Shown here one piece after another: positions 8,240-16,648 of a stretch of 64,000 nt of DNA. The stretch covers positions 62,001 to 126,000 of the forward strand of contig SVLP01000002.1 in assembly GCA_015067895.1 (NCBI GenBank). Direction: 5' to 3'. The notes beneath the pieces are model-generated. The model saw only the letters and a program-made list of their open reading frames with translations. It had not been told where the DNA came from and did no database searches. Position 1 is the stretch's first letter; each line of letters opens with the position of its first letter. The DNA is from Oscillospiraceae bacterium (GTDB taxonomy: Bacteria; Bacillota_A; Clostridia; Oscillospirales; Oscillospiraceae). The translations under genes and the position numbers were made by a program.

Positions 8240-8434
8240 ATGGACATCGATCTCATTTTCAAGATCGCGGCGGTGGGCATCATCGTCTCCATCCTAGGAC
8301 AAGTCCTGAGCCGTTCCGGCCGGGAGGAGCAGGCCACCATGACTACCCTTGCAGGACTGGTGGTGGTGCTGATGATGCTGACGAGGGAAATCGCGGAGCT
8401 TTTTGAGCTGGTCAAGCGGCTCTTTGATTTTTGA
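8240..8434 (+). CDS. spoIIIAC: Stage III sporulation protein AC
   Basis: A 64-residue protein with two hydrophobic helices (IDLIFKIAAVGIIVSILGQVL and TLAGLVVVLMMLTREIAELF), the usual size of SpoIIIAC. It is a small membrane component of the feeding-tube channel expressed in the mother cell. ATG at 8240 lies two bases after the spoIIIAB stop, and its own stop overlaps the next start. Confidence 0.92.
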   Translation: MDIDLIFKIAAVGIIVSILGQVLSRSGREEQATMTTLAGLVVVLMMLTREIAELFELVKRLFDF

Positions 8435-8832
8435 TGATGGCGGATTACTTACGGTGGACGGCGGTGGTGCTGATCGGGGTGATACTCTCGCTGGTGCTGG
8501 GAAAGCAGTCGAAGGACATGAGTCTGCTTCTGACCCTGGCAGTCTGTGTGATGGTCAGCATGGCGGCGGTGGGGTTTCTGGAGCCGGTGATGGAGCTATT
8601 GCGTCGATTGCGGCGGCTGGGAAATCTGGACAGTCAGGCGGTCTCCATTTTGCTCAAATGCGCCGGGATCGGGGTGCTGTCGGAGCTTGTCGGACTCCTG
8701 TGCGCTGACGCAGGCGAGAACACGCTGGGCAAGTCACTGCAAATTCTGTCCAACGCAGCCATTTTGTGGCTCAGTCTGCCGCTTTTCCAGCAAATACTTA
8801 CGATGATCGAGGGGGTTCTGGCGCAGAATTGA
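8434..8832 (+). CDS. spoIIIAD: Stage III sporulation protein AD
   Basis: About 132 residues with three to four transmembrane helices and the family pattern LVLGKQSKDMSLLLTLAVC and LLKCAGIGVLSELVGLLCADAGE. It is a membrane subunit of the SpoIIIA channel. The ATG at 8434 overlaps the spoIIIAC stop (TGATG). An in-frame TTG at 8431 is possible but less likely. No clear ribosome site is visible, which suggests coupled translation. Confidence 0.92.
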   Translation: MMADYLRWTAVVLIGVILSLVLGKQSKDMSLLLTLAVCVMVSMAAVGFLEPVMELLRRLRRLGNLDSQAVSILLKCAGIGVLSELVGLLCADAGENTLGKSLQILSNAAILWLSLPLFQQILTMIEGVLAQN

Positions 8833-9875
8833 GAAGAGTCCTGATTTTTGTTTTTTTGGTTATACTATTGTCATTGCCTGTCCGGGCCATGGAGTTTTCT
8901 GCCCCCGCCCCGCCGGAGTCCGCACAGAGCTATCTGCCGAGGGAGGCGGAAACCTTTGGCGAGGGGCTGTGGAACGTACTGTCTGCTGCCATCGAGACGC
9001 TGAATCCATCACTCACTGAGGCATCGAACTGCTGTCTTCGGGTTTTCGGTGCGGTGCTGCTGGTGGGTCTGGTGGCCCAATTTTCGACGAAGCTTTCAAA
9101 AAATGCGATGGAGCTGGCGGGAGTCGCAGCGGTGACGGCCCTGCTGCTGGAGCCCTCCGGCTCGCTGATCGAGCTGGGAACGGAGACCGTGCGGGAGCTG
9201 CGGGATTATGGGAAGCTGCTGCTGCCCGTCATGGCCTCGGCCATGGCGGCCCGGGGCGGTGTGAGTGCATCTACGGCTCTATATGTGGGCACTGCTGTCT
9301 TTGATTCCATTTTATCGGCAGCGGTGACCGGGCTGATGCTTCCCGGACTCTGGATGTTTCTGGCGGTGTCCGTGGCCCACGCGGCGGTGGGAGAGCCCAC
9401 GCTGGGAAAGCTCCGGGACTTGCTCCATTGGGCCATGGAATGGGCACTGAAGCTGTCATTATATCTGTTCACCGGCTACATGGCAGTCACCGGGGTCATC
9501 AGCGGCACTGCTGACGCAGCCGCCGGGAAGGCCGCCCGCATCGCCATCTCCGGTGCCGTCCCGGTGGTGGGCGGCATCCTGGCCGATGCCACGGACGCGG
9601 TGCTTTTGGCGGCGTCCACACTGGGAAGCGGTGCGGGAATCTGGGGGATCCTGACGGTCGCCGCAGTCTTCTGCGCACCGGTCATCCGGATCGGGGCACA
9701 ATATGTGATGCTGAAGGTCACGGCGGCGGTGGGGGAGTCCATGGGGGAGCTGCGCTGTGCAAAGCTCATCGGCGATTTCGCCGGAGCCCTGGGACTGCTG
9801 ATGGCTCTGGTCAGTACCCAGGCAGTGCTGCTGCTGATCTCAGCGGTCTGCTTCCTGCGGGGGGTGGGCATATGA
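8829..9875 (+). CDS. spoIIIAE: Stage III sporulation protein AE
   Basis: A 348-residue polytopic membrane protein, the largest membrane subunit of the SpoIIIA complex. A Sec-type signal peptide (MRRVLIFVFLVILLSLPVRA) is followed by about eight hydrophobic segments, including the stretch SAAVTGLMLPGLWMFLAVSV. The start is read as TTG at 8829, overlapping the spoIIIAD stop, because the signal peptide begins exactly there and no ATG fits. This gene-overlap style runs through the whole operon. Confidence 0.9.
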   Translation: MRRVLIFVFLVILLSLPVRAMEFSAPAPPESAQSYLPREAETFGEGLWNVLSAAIETLNPSLTEASNCCLRVFGAVLLVGLVAQFSTKLSKNAMELAGVAAVTALLLEPSGSLIELGTETVRELRDYGKLLLPVMASAMAARGGVSASTALYVGTAVFDSILSAAVTGLMLPGLWMFLAVSVAHAAVGEPTLGKLRDLLHWAMEWALKLSLYLFTGYMAVTGVISGTADAAAGKAARIAISGAVPVVGGILADATDAVLLAASTLGSGAGIWGILTVAAVFCAPVIRIGAQYVMLKVTAAVGESMGELRCAKLIGDFAGALGLLMALVSTQAVLLLISAVCFLRGVGI

Positions 9876-10342
9876 AAGACTATGTTCTCGGCATCCTTTG
9901 TGCGGCGTTCCTGGTGTCGGTGATCTTCGCCATCGGCGGCGAGGGGCCGGGGAAGGGGACACGGAAGCTGATCGGCGGCATATTTCTGGCCCTGGCGGTG
10001 TTTCGGCCCATGGGAAGTATGGAACTGCCGGAATTCTCCCTGGAGCAATATCGCATTGACGCCGATTCCGCCGTGGCAGCCGGGGCTGTGCAAGCAGAAA
10101 ACGCCCGAGCGGAATTCATAACCGAGGCCTGCAGGGCATATATCTTAAGCAAAGCCGCTGAGGTGGGACTGGAGCCGGAGGTACAGGTCAGTCTGGATGC
10201 AGATGGGATGCCCTGCGCCGTCACGCTGACCGCTGCTGCATCCCCCTCGGAGCGTGAGACTCTGAGCGGCTGCATCGCCCGGGAGCTGGGGCTCGGAAAG
10301 GAGGACGTCAAATGGATCGATCCGTACCAAAGCAGCGAATAA
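9872..10342 (+). CDS. spoIIIAF: Stage III sporulation protein AF
   Basis: A 156-residue protein with two N-terminal membrane helices (VLGILCAAFLVSVIFAI and KLIGGIFLALAVFRPMG) and a soluble alpha/beta domain from about residue 60, which in the family resembles ring-building motifs of secretion systems. ATG at 9872 overlaps the spoIIIAE stop. Its end overlaps the spoIIIAG start by about 30 bases. Confidence 0.9.
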   Translation: MKDYVLGILCAAFLVSVIFAIGGEGPGKGTRKLIGGIFLALAVFRPMGSMELPEFSLEQYRIDADSAVAAGAVQAENARAEFITEACRAYILSKAAEVGLEPEVQVSLDADGMPCAVTLTAAASPSERETLSGCIARELGLGKEDVKWIDPYQSSE

Positions 10343-10815
10343 ACGCCCTCTTTGCCAAATATAAATATCCCATCCTGATCCTGCTGGTGGGGCTGGGCCT
10401 GATGCTCCTGCCAGCCGGGAAGAAAGCCCCGGAAGCGGAGCCGCCCGCAGAAACGTCCCCAGAAGCAGAGGGTCTGGAGACCCGGCTGGAGTCCATTCTG
10501 GCCCAGATCGCCGGTGCAGGGCGGGTATCCGTGCTCCTGACTGAGGAGGAAGGCCGCCAGACCCTCTACCAGACCGATTCCCAGACGGAGTCCGATGATT
10601 CCGGCTCCCGCCGGACTGACGACACGGTGCTGGTGGAGGATCAAAGCCGTACCGAGTCCGGTCTGGTGCGCCAGACCCTGGAGCCTAAATACCGGGGTGC
10701 CGTCATCCTCTGCGAGGGCGCGGATCAGCCCAGTGTGAAGCTCGCCATCGTTGAGGCTGTCCGGTGCGTCACCGGTCTTGGCGCCGATCAGATATCCGTC
10801 CTGAAAATGAAATGA
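10312..10815 (+). CDS. spoIIIAG: Stage III sporulation protein AG
   Basis: A 167-residue protein with one membrane helix (about 18-36, YPILILLVGLGLMLLPAGKK), an acidic linker and a C-terminal ring-building domain of the YscJ/FliF type. In Bacillus it forms a large ring in the intermembrane space. The motif IAGAGRVSVLLTEEEGRQTLY and C-terminal AIVEAVRCVTGLGADQISVLKM fit the family. It overlaps spoIIIAF and is 14 bases from spoIIIAH. Confidence 0.93.
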   Translation: MDRSVPKQRINALFAKYKYPILILLVGLGLMLLPAGKKAPEAEPPAETSPEAEGLETRLESILAQIAGAGRVSVLLTEEEGRQTLYQTDSQTESDDSGSRRTDDTVLVEDQSRTESGLVRQTLEPKYRGAVILCEGADQPSVKLAIVEAVRCVTGLGADQISVLKMK

Positions 10816-10829
10816 TTGGAGGAACCATT

Positions 10830-11381
10830 ATGAAAGTCTGGAAAAAGAACGTCACCGCCGCAGCCGTCCTGGTGGTCGTGTGCGCGGGCATCTACGTCAA
10901 CTGGATGTACACCGAGGAAAATGCGCCAGTATCCCTGTCCGATACCCTGAATTCCGAGAAGATCCTGGATGAAAGCATGCTGGTCATGTCCACCGACGAG
11001 GCCCAGCTCACCGCCGCTGAGGGCATCACCGACACGGCCACAGACTACTTCGCCGCCGTCCGCCTGAGCCGTCAGGAGGCCCGGGACTCCGCCGTGAACC
11101 TTTTGCAGGAGGCTATGGCCTATGATACTGCCTCCGACGAAAGCAATCATGAGCTGGAGGAGCTGGTGGCCGTGGCTCTGAGCGAGGCACAGATCGAATC
11201 TCTGGTGGTGGCCAAGGGCTACGCCGACTGTGTGGCGTACATGTCCGACGACGGTATTTCCGTTGCGGTGGCTTCCCCCGAGTCGGGCCTGCAGCAGTCC
11301 GATGTGGCTCTCATCACAGACATCATCCTGACCCAGTCCGACTACGACCTGGGGGAGATCCGGATCGTACCGGTACAGTGA
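10830..11381 (+). CDS. spoIIIAH: Stage III sporulation protein AH
   Basis: A 183-residue single-pass membrane protein. An N-terminal helix (about 8-24) is followed by an extracytoplasmic domain that in Bacillus pairs with SpoIIQ from the forespore to make the intercellular channel. Helical SRQEARDSAVNLLQEA and the C-terminal TDIILTQSDYDLGEIRIVPV are family features. A strong TTGGAGG precedes the ATG at 10830. It is the last gene of the operon and a hairpin terminator follows. Confidence 0.92.
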   Translation: MKVWKKNVTAAAVLVVVCAGIYVNWMYTEENAPVSLSDTLNSEKILDESMLVMSTDEAQLTAAEGITDTATDYFAAVRLSRQEARDSAVNLLQEAMAYDTASDESNHELEELVAVALSEAQIESLVVAKGYADCVAYMSDDGISVAVASPESGLQQSDVALITDIILTQSDYDLGEIRIVPVQ

Positions 11382-11386
11382 ATCAG

Positions 11387-11418
11387 CGCGCACTGCAGAC
11401 TGCGGTGCGCGTTTCCTT
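11387..11418 (+). terminator. Intrinsic terminator after spoIIIAH
   Basis: Stem CGCGCAC/GTGCGCG followed by a T-rich stretch (TTTCCTTT). The inner bases add a partial extension of the stem. Confidence 0.65.
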
Positions 11419-11430
11419 TGCGCAATTTTC

Positions 11431-11646
11431 AAAATATGCTTATCGACTTTACTCAGCAATCGGAAAAGAATGATTCCTGGCCCCCACCGAGAGGGGGCTG
11501 TCAGCGTCAGCTGACTGGGGGAGTGTCGTTGGATAGACGCTGAATGTTCTATTTTGGGACACTCCCTCCACCGCTGCGCGGTCCCCCTCCCTCTTGGAGG
11601 GAGGCAAGAGACGCGTTGCTAAGGTAAGCCGATAAGCATTTTTCAA
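11431..11646. mobile_element. MITE-like palindromic element between spoIIIAH and asp23
   Basis: About 215 bases bounded by imperfect inverted repeats of about 28 bases. The left end carries ATGCTTATCG...TTACTCAGCAA. The right end, read in reverse, carries ATGCTTATCG...TTACCTTAGCAA. Inside are further inverted motifs, including CCTCCCTCTTGGAGGGAGG (11587-11605), and no plausible gene. This is the form of a miniature inverted-repeat element. It fills most of the 372-base gap here. No clean target-site duplication is evident by eye. Confidence 0.65.
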
Positions 11647-11666
11647 AATAATCTCCGCGATTGATG

Positions 11667-11694
11667 TTGTAATTTTTCAAATTTATGGTACAAT
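11667..11694 (+). promoter_or_regulatory. Promoter of the asp23-nusB-xse-isp operon
   Basis: TTGTAA (11667-11672), 16-base spacer and TACAAT (11689-11694), directly downstream of the MITE-like element. Confidence 0.65.
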
Positions 11695-11753
11695 AGAGCA
11701 AAGTGGGTCGCCCTGCTCCCAGGGCGGCTACCCAAAACAGGAGGTATTTACCC

Positions 11754-12089
11754 ATGGCTGACAACAAGTACATCACCCAGGCTCAGGAGAACGGCTCCGT
11801 TCTGATCGCTGAGGAAGTTCTGGTTAACATCATCTCCCTGGCCGTGGCCGAGGTGGAGGGCGCAGAGCTCTCCGGCAAGCCCGGCATCAACTGGGGCAAG
11901 GGCATCAAGCTGACCATCGACGACGAGAACCGCGTCACCGCCAAGTGCTACATCAACGTGGCCTACGACCAGAGCGTCGTGACCATCGCCGCCAACGTTC
12001 AGGAGAGCGTCACCACCGCCCTGGAGTCCATGGCCGGTGTCACCGTCCAGGGCGTCAACATCAACGTTGTGGGCATCACCCGCAAGTAA
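11754..12089 (+). CDS. Asp23/Gls24 family envelope stress protein
   Basis: A 111-residue Asp23/Gls24 (DUF322) protein. Family landmarks are GSVLIAEEVLVNIISLAVAEVEG near the start and the C-terminal ESVTTALESMAGVTVQGVNINVVGI. These proteins associate with the membrane in Gram-positive bacteria and are linked to envelope stress. The start ATG at 11754 follows AGGAGGT. The gene leads an operon with nusB nine bases downstream, a pairing common in Clostridia. Confidence 0.9.
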   Translation: MADNKYITQAQENGSVLIAEEVLVNIISLAVAEVEGAELSGKPGINWGKGIKLTIDDENRVTAKCYINVAYDQSVVTIAANVQESVTTALESMAGVTVQGVNINVVGITRK

Positions 12090-12098
12090 GAGGTATCT

Positions 12099-12572
12099 AT
12101 GACCAGAGGTAACGCCAGAGAACTGGCTGTCCATTTGATCTATGGCCGGGAATTCACCGGCGACACCCCCATCGAGGTGGTGCGCATCCGTCTGGAGGAG
12201 GGCTACTACGAGCAGCTCGCCGCCGAGTACGAGATCTACACCGAGCGTCCCACCGGCAAGCAGGTCAAGTACCTGGAGGACATCGTGGCCGGTGTCCACG
12301 CCCACGAGGAGGAGCTCAACGCCATCATCGGCAAGTTCTCCATCGGCTGGGACGTCAAGCGCATCTCCCGTCTGAACCGGGTCATCATGCAGCTGGCCGT
12401 CTATGAGATCCTGTACGTGGACGATGTGCCCGAGGGCGTGGCCGTCAGCGAGGCCGTCCGTCTTGCCAAGAAGTACAACGACGAGATGGGCCGTTTCGTC
12501 AACGGCATCCTGGGCTCCTTCGTCCGTTCCCTGAAGGAGAAGCCCGCCGAAGTGACCGCTGAGGAAGTCTAA
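12099..12572 (+). CDS. nusB: Transcription antitermination factor NusB
   Basis: A 157-residue all-alpha NusB that binds boxA RNA with NusE and supports rRNA antitermination. The N-terminal TRGNARELAVHLIYGREF and the C-terminal block LNRVIMQLAVYEILYVDDVPEGVAVSEAVRLAKKYNDEMGRFVNGILGSF are diagnostic. It lies in the asp23 operon, one base before the Kae1-like gene. Confidence 0.93.
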   Translation: MTRGNARELAVHLIYGREFTGDTPIEVVRIRLEEGYYEQLAAEYEIYTERPTGKQVKYLEDIVAGVHAHEEELNAIIGKFSIGWDVKRISRLNRVIMQLAVYEILYVDDVPEGVAVSEAVRLAKKYNDEMGRFVNGILGSFVRSLKEKPAEVTAEEV

Positions 12573-12573
12573 T

Positions 12574-13497
12574 ATGAATACGATCGGCTTTGACACCAGC
12601 AATTACACCACCTCCATCGCCTGTTTTGACGGCATGGACGGTATCAATTGCTCCCAGCTCCTGCCTGTCAAGCAGGGCCAGCTGGGTCTGCGCCAAAGCG
12701 ATGCACTGTTCGCCCATGTCAAGAGCCTGCCGGAGCTTTCCGGCAGGCTGTTTTCCAATGTATCGGCGGACTCCATCGCGGCGGTGGCAGTCTCTACCCG
12801 GCCCCGGGCGGTGGAGGGGAGCTACATGCCCTGCTTCCTGGCGGGCATCGCCCAGGCGAAGCTCCTGTCTGATGCCCTCCATGTACCGCTGTTTGAAGTC
12901 AGCCATCAGCAGGGCCATGTGGCCGCCGCGCTGTGGAGCGCAGGGCGGATGGATCTGATGGATGTGCCCCACCTGGCCTGGCACCTGTCCGGCGGCACCA
13001 CGGAGCTTCTTTTGATCGAACCCGACGGCAAAAATGTGAAGGCGACGAAGATCGGCGGCACCACCGACATCTCCGCCGGTCAGCTCATCGACCGCACCGG
13101 CCAGCTGCTGGAGCTGCCCTTCCCCTCGGGCAAGCATCTGGACGCTCTGAGCAAGACCGCGTCCGACAAGTCGGTCTTCAGGGTCAAGTGCCCCGGTCTG
13201 GAGTTTTCCCTGTCCGGTGTTCAGAATAAGGTACAGCAGTATCATGCGGATCACGGCGATCCCGCCGAGACGGCGGCCTACACCCTGCGCTGTGTGGCTC
13301 AGGCAGTCATCACCGCCACGCGCAACGCCCAGAAGCAGTATCCCGGGCTTGAGGTGGTCTTCTCCGGCGGTGTGGCATCGAATTCCATGCTTCGGGAGCT
13401 GACCAGGCCCCTCAAGCCCGTCTTCGCACAGCCCCAATACTCCACCGACAACGCCATGGGCGTTGCGATCCTCGCCCACAGACTCCTGGAGGTCTGA
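12574..13497 (+). CDS. Kae1/TsaD-like protein (M22 family paralogue)
   Basis: A 307-residue ASKHA-fold protein related to TsaD, the tRNA threonylcarbamoyl transferase. It keeps GFDTSNYTTS at the start, the metal-type motif VSHQQGHVAAALW, HLSGGTTELLLI and FSGGVASNSMLRE. It is shorter than typical TsaD (about 340) and sits between nusB and xseA, the usual place of a clostridial Kae1-like paralogue rather than the canonical tsaBDE set. Whether it makes t6A or has another role is unknown. Confidence 0.75.
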   Translation: MNTIGFDTSNYTTSIACFDGMDGINCSQLLPVKQGQLGLRQSDALFAHVKSLPELSGRLFSNVSADSIAAVAVSTRPRAVEGSYMPCFLAGIAQAKLLSDALHVPLFEVSHQQGHVAAALWSAGRMDLMDVPHLAWHLSGGTTELLLIEPDGKNVKATKIGGTTDISAGQLIDRTGQLLELPFPSGKHLDALSKTASDKSVFRVKCPGLEFSLSGVQNKVQQYHADHGDPAETAAYTLRCVAQAVITATRNAQKQYPGLEVVFSGGVASNSMLRELTRPLKPVFAQPQYSTDNAMGVAILAHRLLEV

Positions 13498-13498
13498 T

Positions 13499-14707
13499 AT
13501 GGAACGACAGGTACTGTCCGTCGGACAGCTTAACGACTACATCAAGCGTCAGCTCGACAACGACCCCGGCCTGCGCAACATCGCCATCCGGGGCGAGTTG
13601 AGCAACTATAAAATTTATCCCTCGGGCCACCACTACTTCACCCTGAAGGACGAGACCGGCGCGATGAAGTGCGTCATGTTCAAATCCGCGGCGGTGCGGC
13701 TGCGGTTCCGGCCCGAGAACGGCATGAAGGTCATTGCCATGGGCTCTGTGACCGTCTATGTCCGGGACGGCGTGTATCAGCTCTACTGCACTGGGTTCGT
13801 GATGGACGGCATCGGCGACCTCTACGCCGCTTTTGAGCAGTTGAAGGCGAAGCTGGGAGCGGAAGGGCTCTTCGACCCGGCCCACAAACAGCCTTTACCC
13901 CGGCTCCCCGGCACCATCGGCATCGTCACCAGCTCCGCCGGTGCGGCAGTCCATGACATGCTGCGCATCCTGAGAAAGCGGTACCCGCTGACGAGAGTGA
14001 AGCTCCTGCCCGTCCGGGTGCAGGGCGCGGAGGCCCCCGCCGAGATCGCCGGAGCCATCGCCTACGCGAACATGCATAAACTGGCCGACCTGCTGATCGT
14101 TGGCAGGGGCGGCGGCTCCATCGAGGATCTCTGGGCCTTCAACGACGAGCGGGTGGCCCGGGCCATCTACGATTCGAAAATCCCCGTCATCTCTGCCGTG
14201 GGCCATGAGCCCGATGTGACCATCTCCGACTTTGTGGCCGACCTCCGGGCCGCCACCCCCAGCAACGCGGCGGAGCTGGCCGTGCCGGATCAGGATGCCC
14301 TGCGCCAGACCCTGGACGACATGCAGAACGCCATGGCAATCGCCATGCAGACCCGCATTAAGCGGGCAGGGGAGCGGCTGGAGCATATCGCCAACCGCCC
14401 CGTGCTGAAAAGTCCGCTGGCATCCTTTGACAGCAGACGCAAGGCTCTGGAGCTGCTGGAAAATCGCCTGATCTCCGCCCAGTCGGGCAGCGTGGCCCGG
14501 AGCCGCCAGCGGTTCGTTGCCCAGGTCAGCAAGCTGGACGCCATGAGCCCCCTGAAGGTGCTGACCCGGGGCTACGCCATGGTTGCCAAGGAAGACGGCA
14601 CCATCGTCCGAAGCGTTTCCGATGTGAAGCCCAGAGAGCCCATCGCCGTCCGGGTCAGCGACGGCACCATCGTGGCATCCGTGATTGGAGGAACCCCCAA
14701 TGAATGA
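13499..14707 (+). CDS. xseA: Exodeoxyribonuclease VII large subunit
   Basis: A 402-residue XseA. The N-terminal OB fold (about 1-105) binds single-stranded DNA. The catalytic part has VGRGGGSIEDLWAFNDE, AVGHEPDVTISDFVADLRAATPSNAAE and a coiled C-terminus ending in LTRGYAMV. With XseB it degrades single-stranded DNA. The ATG at 13499 follows a GGAGG. The stop overlaps the xseB start. Confidence 0.95.
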   Translation: MERQVLSVGQLNDYIKRQLDNDPGLRNIAIRGELSNYKIYPSGHHYFTLKDETGAMKCVMFKSAAVRLRFRPENGMKVIAMGSVTVYVRDGVYQLYCTGFVMDGIGDLYAAFEQLKAKLGAEGLFDPAHKQPLPRLPGTIGIVTSSAGAAVHDMLRILRKRYPLTRVKLLPVRVQGAEAPAEIAGAIAYANMHKLADLLIVGRGGGSIEDLWAFNDERVARAIYDSKIPVISAVGHEPDVTISDFVADLRAATPSNAAELAVPDQDALRQTLDDMQNAMAIAMQTRIKRAGERLEHIANRPVLKSPLASFDSRRKALELLENRLISAQSGSVARSRQRFVAQVSKLDAMSPLKVLTRGYAMVAKEDGTIVRSVSDVKPREPIAVRVSDGTIVASVIGGTPNE

Positions 14708-14933
14708 AAAAAACGCGACCTTTGAGCAGAATATGGCCCGTTTGGAGCAGATCGTCCGCACCCTGGAGCGGGGCGACGCCCCGCTGGAGGAGAGCCTGAA
14801 GCTCTTCGAGGAGGGCACCGGGCTGGTACGTTCCTGCGGAAAGCTCCTGGACGAAGCGGAGCTGCAGGTGAAAAAAGTCATGGTGGGCCCCGGTGGCGCA
14901 CCGGTGGAAGGAGAATTTACCGATGAAGAATGA
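14700..14933 (+). CDS. xseB: Exodeoxyribonuclease VII small subunit
   Basis: A 77-residue XseB with the family core FEQNMARLEQIVRTLERGDAPLEESLKLFEEG. It oligomerises on XseA. The ATG at 14700 overlaps the end of xseA and follows TTGGAGG. The stop overlaps the prenyl synthase start, indicating translational coupling. Confidence 0.95.
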   Translation: MNEKNATFEQNMARLEQIVRTLERGDAPLEESLKLFEEGTGLVRSCGKLLDEAELQVKKVMVGPGGAPVEGEFTDEE

Positions 14934-15792
14934 GCTTCAGACCTACGTTTCCCATATCGAGAACTACCTGAGCGGCTGCTTCGATTTCTACGAGTTTGAG
15001 CCCCAGCACGTGCTCTTTGACTCCATGCGCTACTCCCTTCTGGCGGGCGGCAAGCGGCTGCGCCCTGTGTTCGTCTTCGACTTCTGCCGAATGGCCGGGG
15101 GCTGCTGGCCCGATGCCACCCCCTTCGCCGCCGCCGTGGAGATGATCCATACATACTCCCTGATCCACGACGATCTGCCCAGCATGGACAACGATGACTT
15201 CCGCCGGGGCAGACCCACCAACCACAAGGTCTACGGCGACGCCATGGCCATCCTGGCTGGCGACGCCATGCTGACCTCCGCCTTTGGTCAGATGGTGCAT
15301 GCCCAGTTCGTCCCCGAATCCGCCCGGCTCCGGGCCATTGAGTACCTCTCCCGCTGCGCCGGTGAGACCGGCATGGTGGGCGGCCAGGTGCTGGATATCC
15401 TGTCCGAGGAGCGCGAATGCACCGAGGAGGAGATCCTGAACATCCAGAGCCGTAAGACCGGCGCGCTCATCAAGGCCGCCTGCGTCCTGGGCGTTCTGGC
15501 CGCCAGCGGCACCGCCCAGCAGGAGTTCGCCGCCATGGAGTTTGCAGACCACTTAGGTCTGGCCTTCCAGATCCGCGACGACATGCTGGACGTGATCGGC
15601 GACGCAGCCAAGCTCGGCAAGGCCACCGGCATGGACGAGACCAAGAACACCTTCGTCCGGCTCTACGGTCTGGAAAAATGCGAGGAGCTGGTGAAGGAGC
15701 ACACCGACGCAGCCATCAAGGCACTGGATGCCTTTGCCGACAACGGCTTCATGAAGGAGCTGGCCTTGAGTCTGGTGGGCAGAGAAGCCTAA
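14923..15792 (+). CDS. ispA: Polyprenyl synthase (farnesyl/geranylgeranyl diphosphate synthase)
   Basis: A 289-residue all-alpha trans-prenyl synthase. The first Asp-rich motif lies in HDDLPSMDNDDFRRGRPT (about 83-100) and the second in IRDDMLDVIGD (about 215). It condenses IPP with allylic diphosphates, feeding the undecaprenyl and quinone pools. The xseA-xseB-ispA order is classical in Firmicutes, where dxs often follows, but here a terminator ends the operon. Farnesyl diphosphate is the likeliest product by context. Confidence 0.92.
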   Translation: MKNELQTYVSHIENYLSGCFDFYEFEPQHVLFDSMRYSLLAGGKRLRPVFVFDFCRMAGGCWPDATPFAAAVEMIHTYSLIHDDLPSMDNDDFRRGRPTNHKVYGDAMAILAGDAMLTSAFGQMVHAQFVPESARLRAIEYLSRCAGETGMVGGQVLDILSEERECTEEEILNIQSRKTGALIKAACVLGVLAASGTAQQEFAAMEFADHLGLAFQIRDDMLDVIGDAAKLGKATGMDETKNTFVRLYGLEKCEELVKEHTDAAIKALDAFADNGFMKELALSLVGREA

Positions 15793-15824
15793 CGAGCAAC
15801 ATAATGATTTTCCAGTAAATGTTT

Positions 15825-15871
15825 CAAGCGGGAGAAATCACCAGAATCCCTGGTTTCTCCCGCTTGTTTTT
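15825..15871 (+). terminator. Intrinsic terminator after ispA
   Basis: Long stem CAAGCGGGAGAAA/TTTCTCCCGCTTG followed by TTTTT. The A/T symmetry also allows use by the convergent gene that ends at 15895. Confidence 0.85.
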
Positions 15872-15894
15872 ACGTTACAACCTGATAAGCCATG

Positions 15895-16584
15895 CTATAC
15901 TTTGCTGCTGTTCTTTCTGCGATGGAGCCATTTTCTTAAGAGTGGGTACAGGAACAAAACCAGTATTGCGTAGATTAACGAAATGACCACGTCTGTCAGG
16001 TACTTAGATTTTAGGTTGATGGACAAAAATGTACTCATGACCATTCCTATAAAGTAAATTGAACTTGTTTCAATGATTCTCTCATGATTTACGCGAAGCA
16101 TTGAGAATATTGACTTCAGTTCTTTCGTGTCTAACCAGAAATAGCGGCCTAACAATAAACAAAGAGGTATCGTAAAATCGATTATTTCACGCAATACCAT
16201 TTTGATTGAAATTGCCATAAAGACAATTGAAATAATAAAGAGATATTCTTCATCACTTGCCTTGTAAGCACTGGTTTTCTTGCTGAAATAGTGTTTGTTA
16301 AGGAAATCACATATCAATCCTCCGAACGTGAGAAAAAATACCAGAATAATACCGTTCTCATCAATATCATATATGCGCAATATTTTATAGTACACTTCGA
16401 GAACCATGATGCATGCAATGCTTGATGCGAAAAAAATAGCAAATTGATTCTCAAAGTACAAACAAGCCTCTTTCGAATAGAAGAATTGATACATTGTTCT
16501 GATACAAACAAGAATCACAAACGAAGACGCAATATCATCAACTAAAAAATCGAGAGTAAACAAGAGATTATGCAATAATTCCAT
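15895..16584 (-). CDS. AT-rich orphan membrane protein
   Basis: A 229-residue protein with about six hydrophobic helices separated by short Lys-rich loops, ending RKWLHRRKNSSKV. I do not recognise the family. The ATG at 16584 is chosen for GGAGTGAG eight bases upstream. The frame remains open further upstream but crosses promoter sequence. Codons are strikingly AT-rich (ATT, ATA, TTT, AAA) compared with the GC-rich neighbours, a sign of recent transfer. Its promoter overlaps the divergent MATE promoter around a palindrome. Confidence 0.7.
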   Translation of the reverse strand: MELLHNLLFTLDFLVDDIASSFVILVCIRTMYQFFYSKEACLYFENQFAIFFASSIACIMVLEVYYKILRIYDIDENGIILVFFLTFGGLICDFLNKHYFSKKTSAYKASDEEYLFIISIVFMAISIKMVLREIIDFTIPLCLLLGRYFWLDTKELKSIFSMLRVNHERIIETSSIYFIGMVMSTFLSINLKSKYLTDVVISLIYAILVLFLYPLLRKWLHRRKNSSKV

Positions 16585-16648
16585 TTTCTCACTCCATTGT
16601 ATGTAAAGTAAAAAATACTTGGTATACAGCTTCTGTATCTTTCCGCAG

